A stretch of 64,000 nt of DNA from Petrosia ficiformis (GCA_947044365.1 OX345643.1:756001-820000); one strand, 5' to 3'. Positions 1 through 12,408 are shown, counted from the first letter of the stretch. Notes: generated by a model from the sequence alone, not told the origin. Program-made: numbers and translations.

Positions 1-260
1 ATTTCAAAATCCAATTTCTGAGACTCGTACTGTCTCAGTTTCTGATTTGTATGTAATTGTGATTTAAAAAATCCCAATTCCTAAACTAGCTCCAAACCCA
101 TACCACATGATGCATTTCTTCATCTCAATTCCAAACATAGGGTCTCGAGACCCATACTGTCTGGTTTCTGACTTATCTGCCATTTTGAGATTAAAAATCC
201 CTGATTTCATAATCAGCCTGAAATCCATACCATATGATGTCAGAAGCAGCATTATTCATT
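1..260. repeat. Imperfect direct repeat in the last visible TRAF7 intron
   Basis: Two diverged units of about 120-130 bases follow one another. Each carries a block like GAGACxCxTACTGTCT, then TTTCTGA, then a stretch like CATACCAxATGATG. No WD40-like coding sequence is visible here on the minus strand, so this is read as intron between the exon at 407 and an outside terminal exon. Confidence 0.5.
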
Positions 261-406
261 GTCAAAACTTTGCGTTAATGCTGATAAATGCAGCACAGCA
301 AACAAAACACAAGATAGTTATAAACCTATCTCTCAATCCAAATTGTTTGTAACTAAACATTTTAAAACATTTCACATTTACTACAAAATTGTACGTACAG
401 ACTTAC

Positions 407-940
407 TCTTAGTGTTTTGTCATAAGAAGCGCTGAATAATTTAGTTTGTCCAGGAGTCTCCAAAGCTTGTAATGCATACACTATTCCATAATGACCTACA
501 ATATAAGATTATAGATGGTATTAAACGTGTGACTTCTCTGTCTGTCTTCATTTTACAGTTTTTTACCTGCTAGTTCTCCAACGGATTCTAATGTTTGAAT
601 ATCCCAAACCTAAAGAGTGGTAGAATTATACGTGTATACTCACTGATCTATCCATCTCTCTGTCTGTCCATCATCCATCAATCTATCCATCCATAATCTG
701 TCTGTCCATCAGTCCATCCATCCACTCACCTGCTGTATCAATCTACTACATGTATATATTTATCCAGACTCACATTAATCTTATTTTCATAAGTTCCACA
801 GACAATGTAGTCACCAGTAACTAAGAGAGAGTAGACACTACCTCCAACACAATCCAGTACTCTTATACACTCTAAACTCTCCAGATCCCATACCTACATG
901 TATAGTGAAGAGAGAGAGAGAGGAGGGAGTGAGGATGTGA

Positions 941-994
<54 letters not shown>

Positions 995-3900
995 GTGAGG
1001 ATGTAAGTGAGAAAATGGGTGAGGATGTGAAGATGGGAGGATGTGAGGGAGGAAATGGGTAAGGATGTGAGGGAGAAAGGAGGGAATGAGGGTGAGGATG
1101 TGAGGGAAAAGAGAGGGTGAGGGGAGGAAGAAACGATGATAGTAGAGTTACCTTGATAGCTTGATATGATCCCGAATATAGGAATTTATCAGACAATACT
1201 AAAGCCCTAACCCAATGATTCTGTGCCGGTAGTTCCTTGATCATTGTATTACTGTTTGTATCCCACACCTACAAATGTACATGTACATGTATTATAAAAT
1301 ACATTAATGAACTAATATGAGAATTATATGTAAAATATACTTTGATACTCTTCAGTGATCCACTGTATAGTCTGTTGTTGATAATATCGACTGTTAGTGT
1401 ACATACAGGATTCTCGTGTGCTGCTAATGTACTCACTACCTCAAATGTCTCTACATCCCATTTTAGTATAGTTTGATCAGCTGATCCACTGTACATATAC
1501 TTGTCACTGAAGAGAGATGTATGTATGTACATGTATGTATGTGTGTATGTGTGTATGTGTGTATGTATGTATGTATGCGTGTATGTATGTGTGTATGTAT
1601 GTATGTGTGTATGTATGTATGTGTGTATGTATGTATGTATGTATGTATGCGTGTATGTATGTGTGTATGTATGTATGTATGTATGTATGTATGTATGTAT
1701 GTATGTATGTGTGTATGTGTGTATGTGTGTATGTATGTATGTATGCGTGTATGTATGTGTGTATGTATGTATGTGTGTATGTATGTATGTATGTATGTAT
1801 GTATGCAAGACATAGTGCATTACTTGAAGGGACAAAGAGTTAAAATGAGGCCATCATGTCCAGTTAATGTCTTAACACATTTGAATCCAATACCAGCATC
1901 CCATACCTAAGAAAGGATTATGTACATGTACACACATAATTATACAGGTACACATATATAATTGTGTGCTGTATAAGTGTACACACATCTATACATTCAC
2001 CTGCACCGTATTAGACTCTAACGCTCAAGACATGTACATGTACACACATATATATATATACATGTACATAGCATTAATGTATATGTACATTGTACATAGA
2101 CATATACATGTATGTACATTCAGATTGTACTGTACTGACTCTATATCACTCAGAGGTGTATGTTGACTCACTTTAATTGTATTATCTGAGGAGCCACTGA
2201 ATAGCAAGTTTCCAATAACACACAATGCCCATACTGGGCCCTGTTAATAAAAATTGAATTTATAATGAATTTAGTAGAAATGAGGTTGCTGCTAACTACA
2301 ACAGAAACAGTTTGGTATCCAGGAAGAGTAATCTGCCTAGATAACAAACTAGTTGGTTTAATAAATCACTCTTATTAGATACAAACGTTACTATATATTA
2401 CACACAGGATCTTTTCATCAGATGTACTTACACTGTGACCTACAAATGTTCCTTTACATTTGTAAATATGTTGTAAATCCATAGCTACAAGGAAATGACA
2501 AGATCATTTGTATAACTTTATAAATACATATAAATTACTGAATCCACAGGAACAAACACTTTGTATTAATAACTTACTTCCTGCTACTCCTAACTGAACT
2601 TGAACATGTTGTAATTCGTTCTATAAATAGAAATTAAATATTTGAGTACCCTCTCAACTTTGTAGTTTGTACAAAAGTGTGGAAATATTAAGCCAACTCA
2701 ACTGCCAGGCATTTTGACCTATTTTCATCACTTTTGTCCAGCTCCCATATACAATGTATAAGATGTTTATATTGGACAATGTCCTGCATGACTGGCTGTT
2801 TCCACACCACTGCACAAAGATCCACTTACCATCACAAAGTCCACACCATGACGAGCATCATTAACATCCTTTTGTAGCTTCATCTGTCTATCATCAAGTT
2901 GTCCTGTGAGGTGAAGAAGAGTGATGATGAGACGAGAAAAAGATGAGAAAGAGTATAAACATTTAGGAGGGAAGGAATGTTCTTACCAATTTTTCCAACA
3001 GATGATTTCTCCAGGTATTCTACTTTCTCAGAGAGACTAGCTAACATTGACCTTAAGAATGTAATCTCTTCATCTTTATGTCTCAATTCAGATTGTAACA
3101 GAGCAATGTTCTCATCTGTTCTGGTAAGATACCCCTATGAACAGACACAAAACGGATGGTCAGATAGAAAGAGAGACTAAGATAGATAGACACACGAATT
3201 CAACAGACGAATGAACGATATACGAATTTTATAAATGTAATGACTTTTATAATGATAGAGGCATAATGTATATAACCAATAGTATTTTTATACATAATTA
3301 TGGTATTACTAGCTAAATGGATAATACCTTTAGGGGCCAACTACATGTATTACTAATTTTAGTGAATATAACATTTATACTCATTTGAATAAAATTAGCA
3401 CCACCAAATTGAGTGTGTCTACATTTCTATGTGTACACAACTACATGTACATGTAGTACAGTCCCTTAAATAGTGACAGTCCCTCAAATAGATAAATACA
3501 CGTAGGATATTGGTAGTTACATATATCATTATCCAACGACTAATCTACCTTTAATCCTTCAAATTTACATTGTTCTAAATGTGCTACTAATTCCTCTCTT
3601 GTACCTTCAAATGTACAACTATAGAAAAAAGGAATAATAATAATATAGTATAATACATACGAGAAATATAATATCAAATTGTGTACAATGATTACTGGAG
3701 TATTACATAGAGACAAAATATACATGTATTACAACTAGCATACTTGAATCGATGATGTGGACATCTGACATGTTGACATGTTTTCAGATGTTCGGGTAAA
3801 TACTAAATGAAGAGAGGATAGACATATTGTAACATATTGTAATGGAATAGTATATTACCTTCTTTATAACTGGAGGACACAAGGAACTATTGGGACACTT

Positions 3901-6900
3901 GACAGGTGCATATTCACACTCATTCTCATGTTCACTATAAAGTAACAGAGTCATGAGTCATGATGAGTCATACAGTCATGTATAGTATAGTCAATGACTC
4001 ACTATGACTCAATGTGCTGAGTCATAATGAGTCATGTACAGTATAGTCATTGTGACTCATATGTGACTTGTATGTGACTCATATGTGAATCATATATGAC
4101 TCATGTGACTCATACATTTGTATGTGACTTATGTGACTCATATGTGACTCATATGTGACTCATATGCAACTCATATGTGATTCGTGTATTACTCACTATC
4201 TACAGCCTAGTTTAATTATCAGAGAACAACCTGAAACAAGATATGATATGAAACATGAACACATGGTATCAGATATACATTACCTGAAGGATCAATCTCA
4301 TAAGCTCCAGATCCATCTTGTGCAGGCTTACAACCATATCGACAGTGGATCATTAATTCACCTACTTGTTCAGCAACCTGGAACAATGTATATATCACAT
4401 GATACAATAGTGGTACAGTAGAATAGAGAGTCTATCATGTGATACAATAGAGAATAAGCAATCAATAGAGATATATATCACATGATACAATAGTGGTACA
4501 GTAGAATAGAGAGTCTATCATGTGATACAATAGAGAATAAGCAATCAATAGAGATATATATCACATGATACAATAGTGGTACAGTAGAATAGAGAGTCTA
4601 TCATGTGATACAATAGAGAATAAGCAATCAATAGAGATATATATCACATGATACAATAGTGGTACAGTAGAATAGAGAGTCTATCATGTGATACAATAGA
4701 GAATAAGCAATCAATAGAGATATATATCACATGATACAATAGTGGTACAGTAGAATAGAGAGTCTATCATGTGATACAATAGAGAATAAGCAATCAATAG
4801 AGATATATATCACATGATACAATAGTGGTACAGTAGAATAGAGAGTCTATCATGTGATACAATAGAGAATAAGCAATCAATAGAGATATATATCACATGA
4901 TACAATAGTGGTACAGTAGAATAGAGAGTCTATCATGTGATACAATAGAGAATAAGCAATCAATAGAGATATATATCACATGATACAATAGTGGTACAGT
5001 AGAATAGAGAGTCCGTATCATGTGATACAATAGAGAATAAGCAATCAATAGAGATACATGTACATGTATATATCACATGATACAATAGTGGTACAGTAGA
5101 ATAGAGAGTCCGTATCATGTGATACAATAGAGATTCTAGAGAATAAACAATCAATAGAGATATATATCACATGATACAATAGTGGTACAGTAGAATAGAG
5201 TCCTGATACAAATGTGTTAGAATAAGATACCTACAAAGATACACATATATTCACTATAGTAATATCAGTCTTGTAGCTAATTCAGGATTCAGGAAAGTTG
5301 CTTCACAAGACTCATAATGAAATACATGTATATTGGATTCAATTAATTAACTCACTGCTAAATTCCTAACAACCATTGATAACACCATTCCATCAATGGG
5401 ACACAATTCTAAAGAAACACAAAACAAATAATAAACAAGAGAAAGATATATATAAAGATACAATTATGTAGAAATAAGGTCATAACTATTAGCAGGTATA
5501 TTACAAGTAAGGACATCAATTGTACCTTCCATAGTTTATTGAAGAGTCAGAATGTGTAATAGCTAGAGTATATATACAATGTTCTGGTTGGCACTGGTGG
5601 GGAATAACCACCACTCAGCATGAATTAATCACCTCCCAGATAATATAGCTACTGAGAAAGAATTAAGCATATACCAAAATGTAGAATCTAACCACCACGC
5701 TAATATCCTGGGCAGAACACTGTATATCACTCTGGTTTCTCTAAGATACATGTACATGTATATATGATTATTGTTCTGTACTAACCTTCTCTACCTGACC
5801 TTAGGCATGGAGAACAAAACGTATGCTGCAGATATTTACATGTAATATACATGTACATGTACATGAGGAGGTGAGAGTGAGGAGGGAGGAGAGAGAGAGG
5901 GGAGGCAAGGAGGGAGAGAGAAAGGTAAATATATACATAGAGAGAGAAGGTACATGTAGTGTGGGAAACTTACTCCACAAGTAGCAATAAAAGGATCACG
6001 AAATACTCCATTACATAATGGACACAGGAGTCGTTCACTCTTATTATTCTCTGATATTACAATGATTTCCTGAAAATGAGAAATGAATGATTGTATGAAA
6101 AGTAAAAAAATTGAAGAGGGAAAATTAACTGATGAATGTCATGAAGACCAAGAATGAGACATTACATAAATGAAGATGTGTGAAATGAATTTGTCATTTG
6201 ATAAACGTAGATGGCAAAGCATATGCCAAGGTGTAAGTAGTACGTACATATATAACAGATGGATGTGGTTATTGTGGTATAGGAAGGTATAACACAATGT
6301 ATGCGTATTAAATGCTTGCATGTAAATATTCATAGAAAGCAGAATAAAGTAATTACATGTACATGTAGGTAGCTAGCGATTGATTTTCCTTGATTCTATT
6401 TTATTGACTTCTGGCACAAGATGGCAGGTTGAAGTGAGTTTTATGAGTGGAGGTTTATATAATCATGGATACTAACTAATACGTACAGTAAAATTTCTGA
6501 TAAAGGACACTCTGAATTTACAACACCTCCACACTATGAACACTTATCTGTGTCCTAATACAATACATTGTGTAGCAATCAACCTCTAAATAATGGACAC
6601 TTCCATTTAAAGGTCACTTCCACCAGAGGTGACCCTTTGTACTGTACCTTGAAATCTTCTTCCGGAGTACTATGACTAGCTGCAGGTGATAATAGTGAGC
6701 GCCCAGACGGAATAGATCCTAGACGAAACAGAGACCCAGAGTAATTAGTAGGGGTCTAATGTGAAAATGAAGTATAAGTATTATCATAATCATTCTTAAG
6801 TGTACATACTGATGAACTCTCTCGGTCTATACTAGGAACAGAAATATCAGAAGTGATTGAATACCTAGCTCTGGAATTGAATCCATCTAGAAATGAATAT

Positions 6901-7167
6901 ATATATTATATATCGTATATGTACACTGTATATGTAATTATGTATGTACATATGTATGTATATGTAATTATGTATGTATGTATGTATGTATTTATGTATG
7001 TATGTATGTAACTATGTATGCATGTATGTATATATGTATGTATGTATATATGTATTGTATTTATGTATGTACATGTATGTATGTAAGTATGTACATGTGT
7101 ATGTATATATGTATGTATGTATATGCATGTATGTTACAGTATGTATGTATGTATATGTAACTATGTA

Positions 7168-7203
<36 letters not shown>

Positions 7204-7537
7204 TGTATGTATATATATATGTATGTACGTATATATGATGTATGTATGTATATACATGTATATACTGAGTCTGTGTGTGCATAATGTATTATGTATTAAA
7301 GTTCTATACAAGGATTACCATTTGAGAAAGAACTACTTCGCATACGTCGGTCTGTTAGTGGAGATTCTGTTGTCATGGCAACACCTGCACTCTGAGAAAC
7401 CAGAAAACAAATACGAAACTCTATTCAAATTGTTCAACAATCAACATTAATAACATTACCAATGAATTGATATTGAGAGTATAAGTTCTGTGAGAATCAT
7501 TCTCCCTCTTTTGTCTGGAGTCTCTTAAATTCATCAT
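407..7537 (-). CDS. TRAF7: TRAF7, E3 ubiquitin ligase (RING, TRAF zinc fingers, coiled coil, WD40); 3' end outside window
   Basis: TRAF7 is a RING E3 ligase that also works as a scaffold in MEKK3/MAP-kinase signalling. I can join 23 exons in phase into about 621 codons. The start is at 7537 (tandem ATG ATG; the first is taken). A Ser/Thr-rich leader is followed by the RING (exons 5974-6069 and 5786-5825, with [11 protein letters not shown] and HTFCSPCL), TRAF-type zinc fingers (4284-4377, a 34-base exon 4197-4230, 3859-3934, 3744-3802, 3549-3618, with HCRYGC and CPNSSLCPP), a coiled coil (2987-3134, 2830-2903) and WD40 repeats (2432-2484 down to 407-495; [35 protein letters not shown]). Known TRAF7 has about 40 more residues after this point, so the last exon should lie left of base 1. 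Introns carry several satellites. It is divergent from POLDIP3. Identity is secure; individual boundaries less so. Confidence 0.93.
918..992. repeat. (GA)n microsatellite in TRAF7 intron
   Basis: A nearly pure GA run lies in a purine-rich intron (about 900-1130) between the exons 774-893 and 1152-1268. It is not coding. Confidence 0.9.
1513..1806. repeat. (TGTA)n microsatellite in TRAF7 intron
   Basis: About 290 bases of TGTA units interrupted by TGTG and TGCG variants fill the intron between exons 1341-1506 and 1824-1906. Open frames across it are artefacts of the tetranucleotide. Confidence 0.95.
2680..2815. mobile_element. MITE-like element, CAGTGGTGTGGAAA family, copy 1
   Basis: About 135 bases in a TRAF7 intron match, in inverse orientation, a segment at 49470-49635. 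Both ends carry related inverted termini (GTGTGGAAA at one end, TTTCCACACCACTG at the other). Terminal CAG with a GTGTGGAAA core resembles non-autonomous hAT-type elements. No transposase is present and no clear target duplication was found. Confidence 0.5.
3945..4190. repeat. TGACTCA-rich short tandem repeat in TRAF7 intron
   Basis: Degenerate units of about 10 bases (GTGACTCATAT and variants) repeat across the intron between exons 4197-4230 and 3859-3934. Many units contain TGACTCA or TGAGTCA, the palindromic AP-1/bZIP consensus. Function is unknown. Confidence 0.8.
4389..5205. repeat. 84-base minisatellite, about 9.5 copies, in TRAF7 intron
   Basis: Near-identical 84-base units run head to tail between exons 5356-5408 and 4284-4377. 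Each unit holds ATCACATGAT and its reverse complement ATCATGTGAT, so every unit could fold into a stem. Later units (about 5010-5150) have small insertions, including an ACATGTACATGT block. Confidence 0.95.
6930..7265. repeat. (TGTA)n/(TATA) microsatellite in TRAF7 intron
   Basis: About 330 bases of TGTA, TATA and ACAT units lie between exons 7319-7391 and 6810-6886. They are not coding. Confidence 0.93.
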
Positions 7538-8072
7538 ATTATAAAGTTGCTTGGAGAAGTCTACTGCAAGTCATGTTAAAATTATCTTTCCAGTTTCCAC
7601 ACGCCGGCCGAGCCCTCTGAAATCACGTGACTAGGCAAGCACGTGATGACTTCATTTTAGACAGCGTGACAATTTCAGAAGAGACGCAGGCGATCTTTCT
7701 TTTCTCTACAGTAGTGGAGACCTTCTTGCAGGTTTAAGATATCATCTCTTCTTTGGGAAGTATTAGAAGACACCATTACGTGATTTCAATAAGACTGAAA
7801 GTACTACACGACTGATATTACCCCCCCTATCGAGAAGATTTAGTGTGACACGCCCTACGATTGAAGTGTTGACTTTTAAAGATAGCAAGATTGTCTACAA
7901 TTTTGTAAACTTCTTCATTGCTCCTTTGTTTCTTGTACATACAAGTAATTGACAAGATTTACTTGTCAACAGAAGAGTAACATACACATTATTAAGAGGG
8001 TAATAACAGAAACTAGTTTCTATTGAGTTTGAGGAACACAGCAAGGGTTGAGAAGAGTAAATTAGAACTATA
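7538..8072. promoter_or_regulatory. Divergent TRAF7/POLDIP3 promoter with two CACGTG E-boxes
   Basis: These 535 bases separate the two start codons. The block at about 7600-7650 is the most GC-rich here and contains ATCACGTGACT and GCACGTGATG about 17 bases apart. CACGTG is the binding core of bHLH-zip factors (Myc/Max, USF, MITF/TFE), and TCACGTGA is the extended form favoured by MITF/TFE. A further ACGTGAT lies near 7780. Which gene responds is not visible. Confidence 0.5.
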
Positions 8073-11000
8073 ATGTCGTCAAAAATTGATCTCCCTTTGA
8101 ATGAATTAGTTCGTTCAGGTAGATCCAGAGGTGGTCGTGGAAGAGGCAAGGGGGCAAATAAAAGAGGTGGAGGAACCCGGGGACAAGGAAAATTTAAGAA
8201 AGACTTTGGAGCAACTCGTGGAAGGGGAGGGAAATTTCGTGGACAAGGGAAAGGTATTGGTCGAGGTTCTGTCAAGTCACGACTAACTACAGAGAAACCA
8301 AAGGCATTTCAAAATGGTGGAGTGAATGATGAACAAGTATCTAAAGTGTCTGATCTTCGTGATTTGTTAGCTTCTAAAAACAAATCTACTGTGATGGATT
8401 TGCGAGCCAAACTACCTCCGAAACCTGAATCTTCACAGACTGAGAAACCAAACACTCGAAACAATCCTGGACTCAAAACCAAGAATAAACCTTTATACAT
8501 CTCATCTACTACTTTCTCTCGTTCAGCTAGTACTACACATTCTAGACCTCAGGCTTCATCAAGTGGAACCAGTTCTCGTTCTAAAGAGTCCTTCTCTTCC
8601 AGGAATTTCAGAGAGGCTGAACGCCGTCCACAATCTTTGTCTCGTTTGCCGACGACAGCTGAAGCAAAGAAGATCACAGTGACTGTACAAGGATTGAGCA
8701 AGACCACAAGCCAGGTAAGAAGACTGACGAATGATGATTCTCCAGGCATGATTTCCTGTTTATCCATCATCGTTACATTTTCCTATCGTTTCTTACATAG
8801 TATAATGTTAAAGATATTCGACACTTAGACCCTCAAGAGTGCCTACCATGTATTTGTAACGATCAAATTTATTATATTGCGCAACGCTAGAGTGCCTTTA
8901 GTAAAATACAGACGAATTGTGAGGTGAACAATGACAGAAGAGTTAATTCAGTGTATGTTTAAATAATATTGTTTGTTTTCACATTGGTCTTGTGTGTGTG
9001 TACACATGTATGTGTGCTGTCTCCCTTTCTGTCTGTGCCGTGTGTGTGTGTGTGTGTGTACACATTTAAGTGTGCTATCTACCGTGTGTGTGTACACATT
9101 TAGGTGTGCTGTCTGTATTGTGTGTGTGTGTGTGTCATTGAATGTTTCTCGATTGCTTGGGCTAATCATTGCATGACACTAACAACTCGAATCTGACTAC
9201 AACAACAGAATAAAGAACTATAGACAATTGTGAATTTAGTGCTGACCATTAGAAGTGTGTTAGAAGAATGTCGGTATCTATACTTGAAGAAAGTCAACAA
9301 CGATCATACGTCCTGAATGATCTCATTACTTGTTAAAGTTTGAAGAGATAATTTATGCTTCCTTGTTTCACAGAGACAAACATCTGCTGCTACACATCCA
9401 GATATTTTCACCTAATCAATATACATGTATACTTCTCTACCAGTTACTACATTGAGATATCTTCACCTATTCAGTATACATGTACATGTATACTTCTCTA
9501 CCAGCTACTACATCGAGACATCAATCAGTGTATGATTGTATTTTACTCTCCACCAAACACTTCTGTTATGGATACTTGGAATCGTACTAACTGTGTTTGG
9601 CTATCAAATTTAAATCCTACACCCATTTATACAAACCTTGCTAAATTCGACACGTCCTTCAGTAGCTAATATCTTGGTAAATGAATTTGAAAGGCATGCA
9701 TCAGATGGTGTTCTTATTGATCGATCGACTCTAGAGTAAACTTATTGCTGTTCGTGAGTAATTCGGATTACTGCATAATGAGATTTGGAGTCGTGTCATG
9801 TGATTGAGAAAGGATATCACTCTAATTTAAATTGTACTTGTATTGTATTGCTGAGAAATTAAGGTGATTGTACGGAAATCGTATCTCAATTCCTGCAAAT
9901 TCGTTCCTTCCAAGTTATTAAAATTGTTGAACTAATGTTGGAAAGTGTACTTCCATCTTGACATCATGAAACTCACCATCAGATGAAATGTTGCTATAAT
10001 AACTATATCTTTCCTGTATCATGATAGAAGGAGTGTTACCTGCTCTCTACCCTTGCTAATTACCTCGATACCCTCCCCTTTCATTAAAAGCAGTTAGGGA
10101 TAACCTTTGTTCCAGTCTTAATTCAGGGAGCCACCTCAACAACTTCATGTAAGGTTGTACATATGTCCCTTTCTATTTGTGCTGGTATCGGTAGTTAATA
10201 GTATAGACATCCCTCCTGTACAATTTTTATTGAGCTACTTGTTCTAAAATCCCTTCCCCTTTGTCCAGTATCTGTCAATTAGAGACTATCCCAGCAGCTT
10301 CAGCTAGAAGGCTGACGATCCACCTGTTCATGCAGAAACCTCAAAATGTTTTGCAAAGGCCACTCCACTTCTAATACTAGTACTCTTGCTAGCATAATGA
10401 CATTAATCTCCTTAGCTTGATTTCAGAACAGCCCAATCAGCGACTATCCCAGGAGCTTTGAATGAACAGCCAGAAGACTGACGATTATATTGACATTAAA
10501 CTCCCAAACTTGGTTTTCAAAACAGCCTTAGTTTCAGAGTGTCAATGTAGAAATTGTGTTGCCCATAGTAACGTTCTCAAGTCGTCTTCCTCATCATCAA
10601 ATATATGTTTTCATATGTGTATGTATGTATATGTAGTACATTTTAAGTAAAGTGTAGTGTTTCCAGTGACAAAAGATTACCATTCTCAATCGTCTAGTAT
10701 CAAAACTTAGCGCATTGCGTCTTATTTCACCCCTCCTCATGTTAATAGGTGTACCATAAAGAAGAAAGGCTCGCAGCAGCCATTGCAAGACAGAAAGAAA
10801 CACGTCAACAGAACTTCATGAGATCTAGAGAGGAATTCATTGCATCGACAATCACTTCAGCACTGTCTAATGACACACGAGGAATGATATCCTCATACCC
10901 TAGGGTAAGGAATCTAGATGTACGTTTGTTTCTTTCATTTCAATATACAAACAAATTAAAAGAACCCTCCCTTGTATCAGTACTCTGAGGTAGCAATACT

Positions 11001-11889
11001 TTCATAATGTCAAATTAACACTAGGCGGTTGCTATGGAAATTTACTTTGTAATTCTAAACTTTATTTTACAGTATCGTTCTCCATCGCCACCACCGATGG
11101 ATTACCAACGCTATGAACCTCAGCTACCACCCACGATGTCTATGCCTCTTCCTCCTCGTCAAAGGGGCCTAACTACTGTTACTACACTAGTAATATCTAA
11201 TCTAAATGATACAGTTTCTCATAATGATGTTCATGTAAGTTATTTTATGGTATCTATTGTCTTCAAATCATTAATGTTTTCACATCCTTTTATCCAGGAA
11301 TTATGCACTGCTATTGGTCCAGTGGATACTGTTGTCATGACAGCACCTGGAGTAGCTGAAGTGACATATCGTTACAAAGATGATGCTTTGGAAGCTTTCA
11401 AGAAATACAATCAAAGAAACTTGGATGGTAAGTATTGTATGATGTGACTAGACTAGTGTTGTTTTAGACAATGATGGCCACTTTTAGTTATAGTTTAAGG
11501 TGCCTATTATTGGCCCAATTTTCATTTCAGTTAGTTATAGTTATTACAGTAGACTGTGAGTATGGAGCTGAGTATACTCATGAGCAAAAAAAGCCTGCAC
11601 CTAGTGGGGCTTGAACCCAGAAGGCCAGCACTTTAACCAACAGGCCACTAGTACATCCCTTAATCAATTATAGTACTTAGCTATTGATGAACAATATTTT
11701 CTATCTCTTTAAGGGATGCCAATGATGTGTCGATTACAACCAGGAGGTCCTTCTAGTCGTATGCGTCCTCCTCCTCCCCCTCCTCCTCCTCCTCCTCCTC
11801 CTCCTCCTCCACCCACTATGAACGTGTACACCACTCGTTCTAGTCCTTATCCTGACAGTATGTATGTAAGTCATGGAAACTATTACTAA
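8073..11889 (+). CDS. POLDIP3: POLDIP3/SKAR-like RNA-binding protein (Arg/Gly-rich N-terminus, RRM)
   Basis: POLDIP3 (SKAR) is an exon-junction/TREX-linked RNA-binding protein that couples S6K1 signalling to mRNA export and translation. Exons read in phase: 8073-8714, 10749-10904, 11073-11234, 11298-11427 and 11714-11889, giving 421 residues, the same as the vertebrate protein. The N-terminus starts MSSKIDLPLNELVR, followed by an RGG-rich tract and an LRDLLASKNK/DLRAKL segment like the family's repeated LRD motifs. The RRM runs from about residue 290 to 370 (TLVISNLNDTVS as RNP2-like strand, GVAEVTYRYKDDALEAF, LDGMPMMCRLQ), followed by a polyproline run. Intron 1 is about 2 kb; the others are short. 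An alternative donor (GTAAGT at 11866) lies 24 bases before the stop. A second RRM exon set follows at 12516-13230. Confidence 0.88.
8715..10748. other. POLDIP3 intron 1, no further gene seen
   Basis: This 2 kb intron has a TG-rich patch (about 8990-9140) and two near-copies of a short block around 9410-9510 that include ACATGTACATGTA. I found no exon-like segment with family resemblance on either strand. Confidence 0.6.
11454..11690. mobile_element. MITE-like GTGTTGTTTTAG element plus tRNA-derived segment, copy A
   Basis: In POLDIP3 intron 4, a block beginning CTAGTGTTGTTTTAGACAAT is followed directly by a tRNA-like stretch on the minus strand (about 11580-11660). The latter has an A-box-like TAGTGGCCTGTTGGTTAAAG and a B-box GGTTCAAGCCC. 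The tRNA-like part resembles a SINE head, not a working tRNA. The whole unit recurs at 12888-13110 because of the segmental duplication. Confidence 0.5.
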
Positions 11890-12295
11890 TTAGTGACATT
11901 GGAATGAGTCTGATCTATTGGTACGGGAATGAGTCTTATCTATTTCATTTCTGTTCCAAGTTAACCACTCAACACTTGCGACTGTTAATGTAAGATAAAC
12001 TTATGAATATTCATATATTTACTATCAAGTGTATTTAATTGCTCCAAGTAAATTTTCTTGTACATAACTATATACCTTTGATAATATTTCCTTTTTTTTT
12101 GTTGTGTTGTGTTATTTACTTTGGAAAAAAGATGTCTTAATAATCATAATGATAGTACATGTGTATATTCCACATTTCTACTAGAGTTAAATATATTTAT
12201 GCAACTGGAGTTCTTTCTCAAGTACTGGAGAGTTGTGTACATGGTTATATCAGTTTTCTGTGATAATATAATATTAAGAGACAATGTTTAATTAT
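11890..12295. other. POLDIP3 downstream sequence, duplicated at about 13231-13480
   Basis: Non-coding. From about 12060 onward it is nearly identical to 13255-13480, including the TTGTTGTGTTGTGTTATTTA block. It marks the left copy of the duplication. Confidence 0.75.
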
Positions 12296-12390
12296 AGAAA
12301 TATCAGATTCGTTATCTTCTCCTCTGGGTGATAAAGATAGATTTTGAGCATGTACTAAAGGAGGGGTGGAGTTGCTGATACACACTCATG
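12296..12390 (-). pseudogene. Relic of the TFPT 3' end
   Basis: The sequence is almost identical to the TFPT terminal exon at about 13490-13575. One T is missing in the run before the stop (ATTATAG against ATTTATAG), which shifts the frame at the last codons. The rest of TFPT is absent from this copy. Confidence 0.8.
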
Positions 12391-12408
12391 AATTTGATTT
12401 GGTTAATT

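Noticed and set aside
1269..1910. Long open frames rich in Tyr-Ile-His-Thr or Cys-Met-Tyr-Val on both strands
   Set aside because: They are translations of the (TGTA)n microsatellite in a TRAF7 intron. Only the 1341-1506 and 1824-1906 parts are real exons, in a different context.
4389..5205. CRISPR-like regular repeats
   Set aside because: The 84-base units are contiguous and lack unique spacers, there are no cas genes, and the region is an intron of an animal gene. The same reasoning applies to the other arrays in the window.
7895..8275. Pro/Arg-rich 126-codon minus-strand frame opposite POLDIP3 exon 1
   Set aside because: It is the antisense shadow of the RGG-rich N-terminus; no splice partner or family match.
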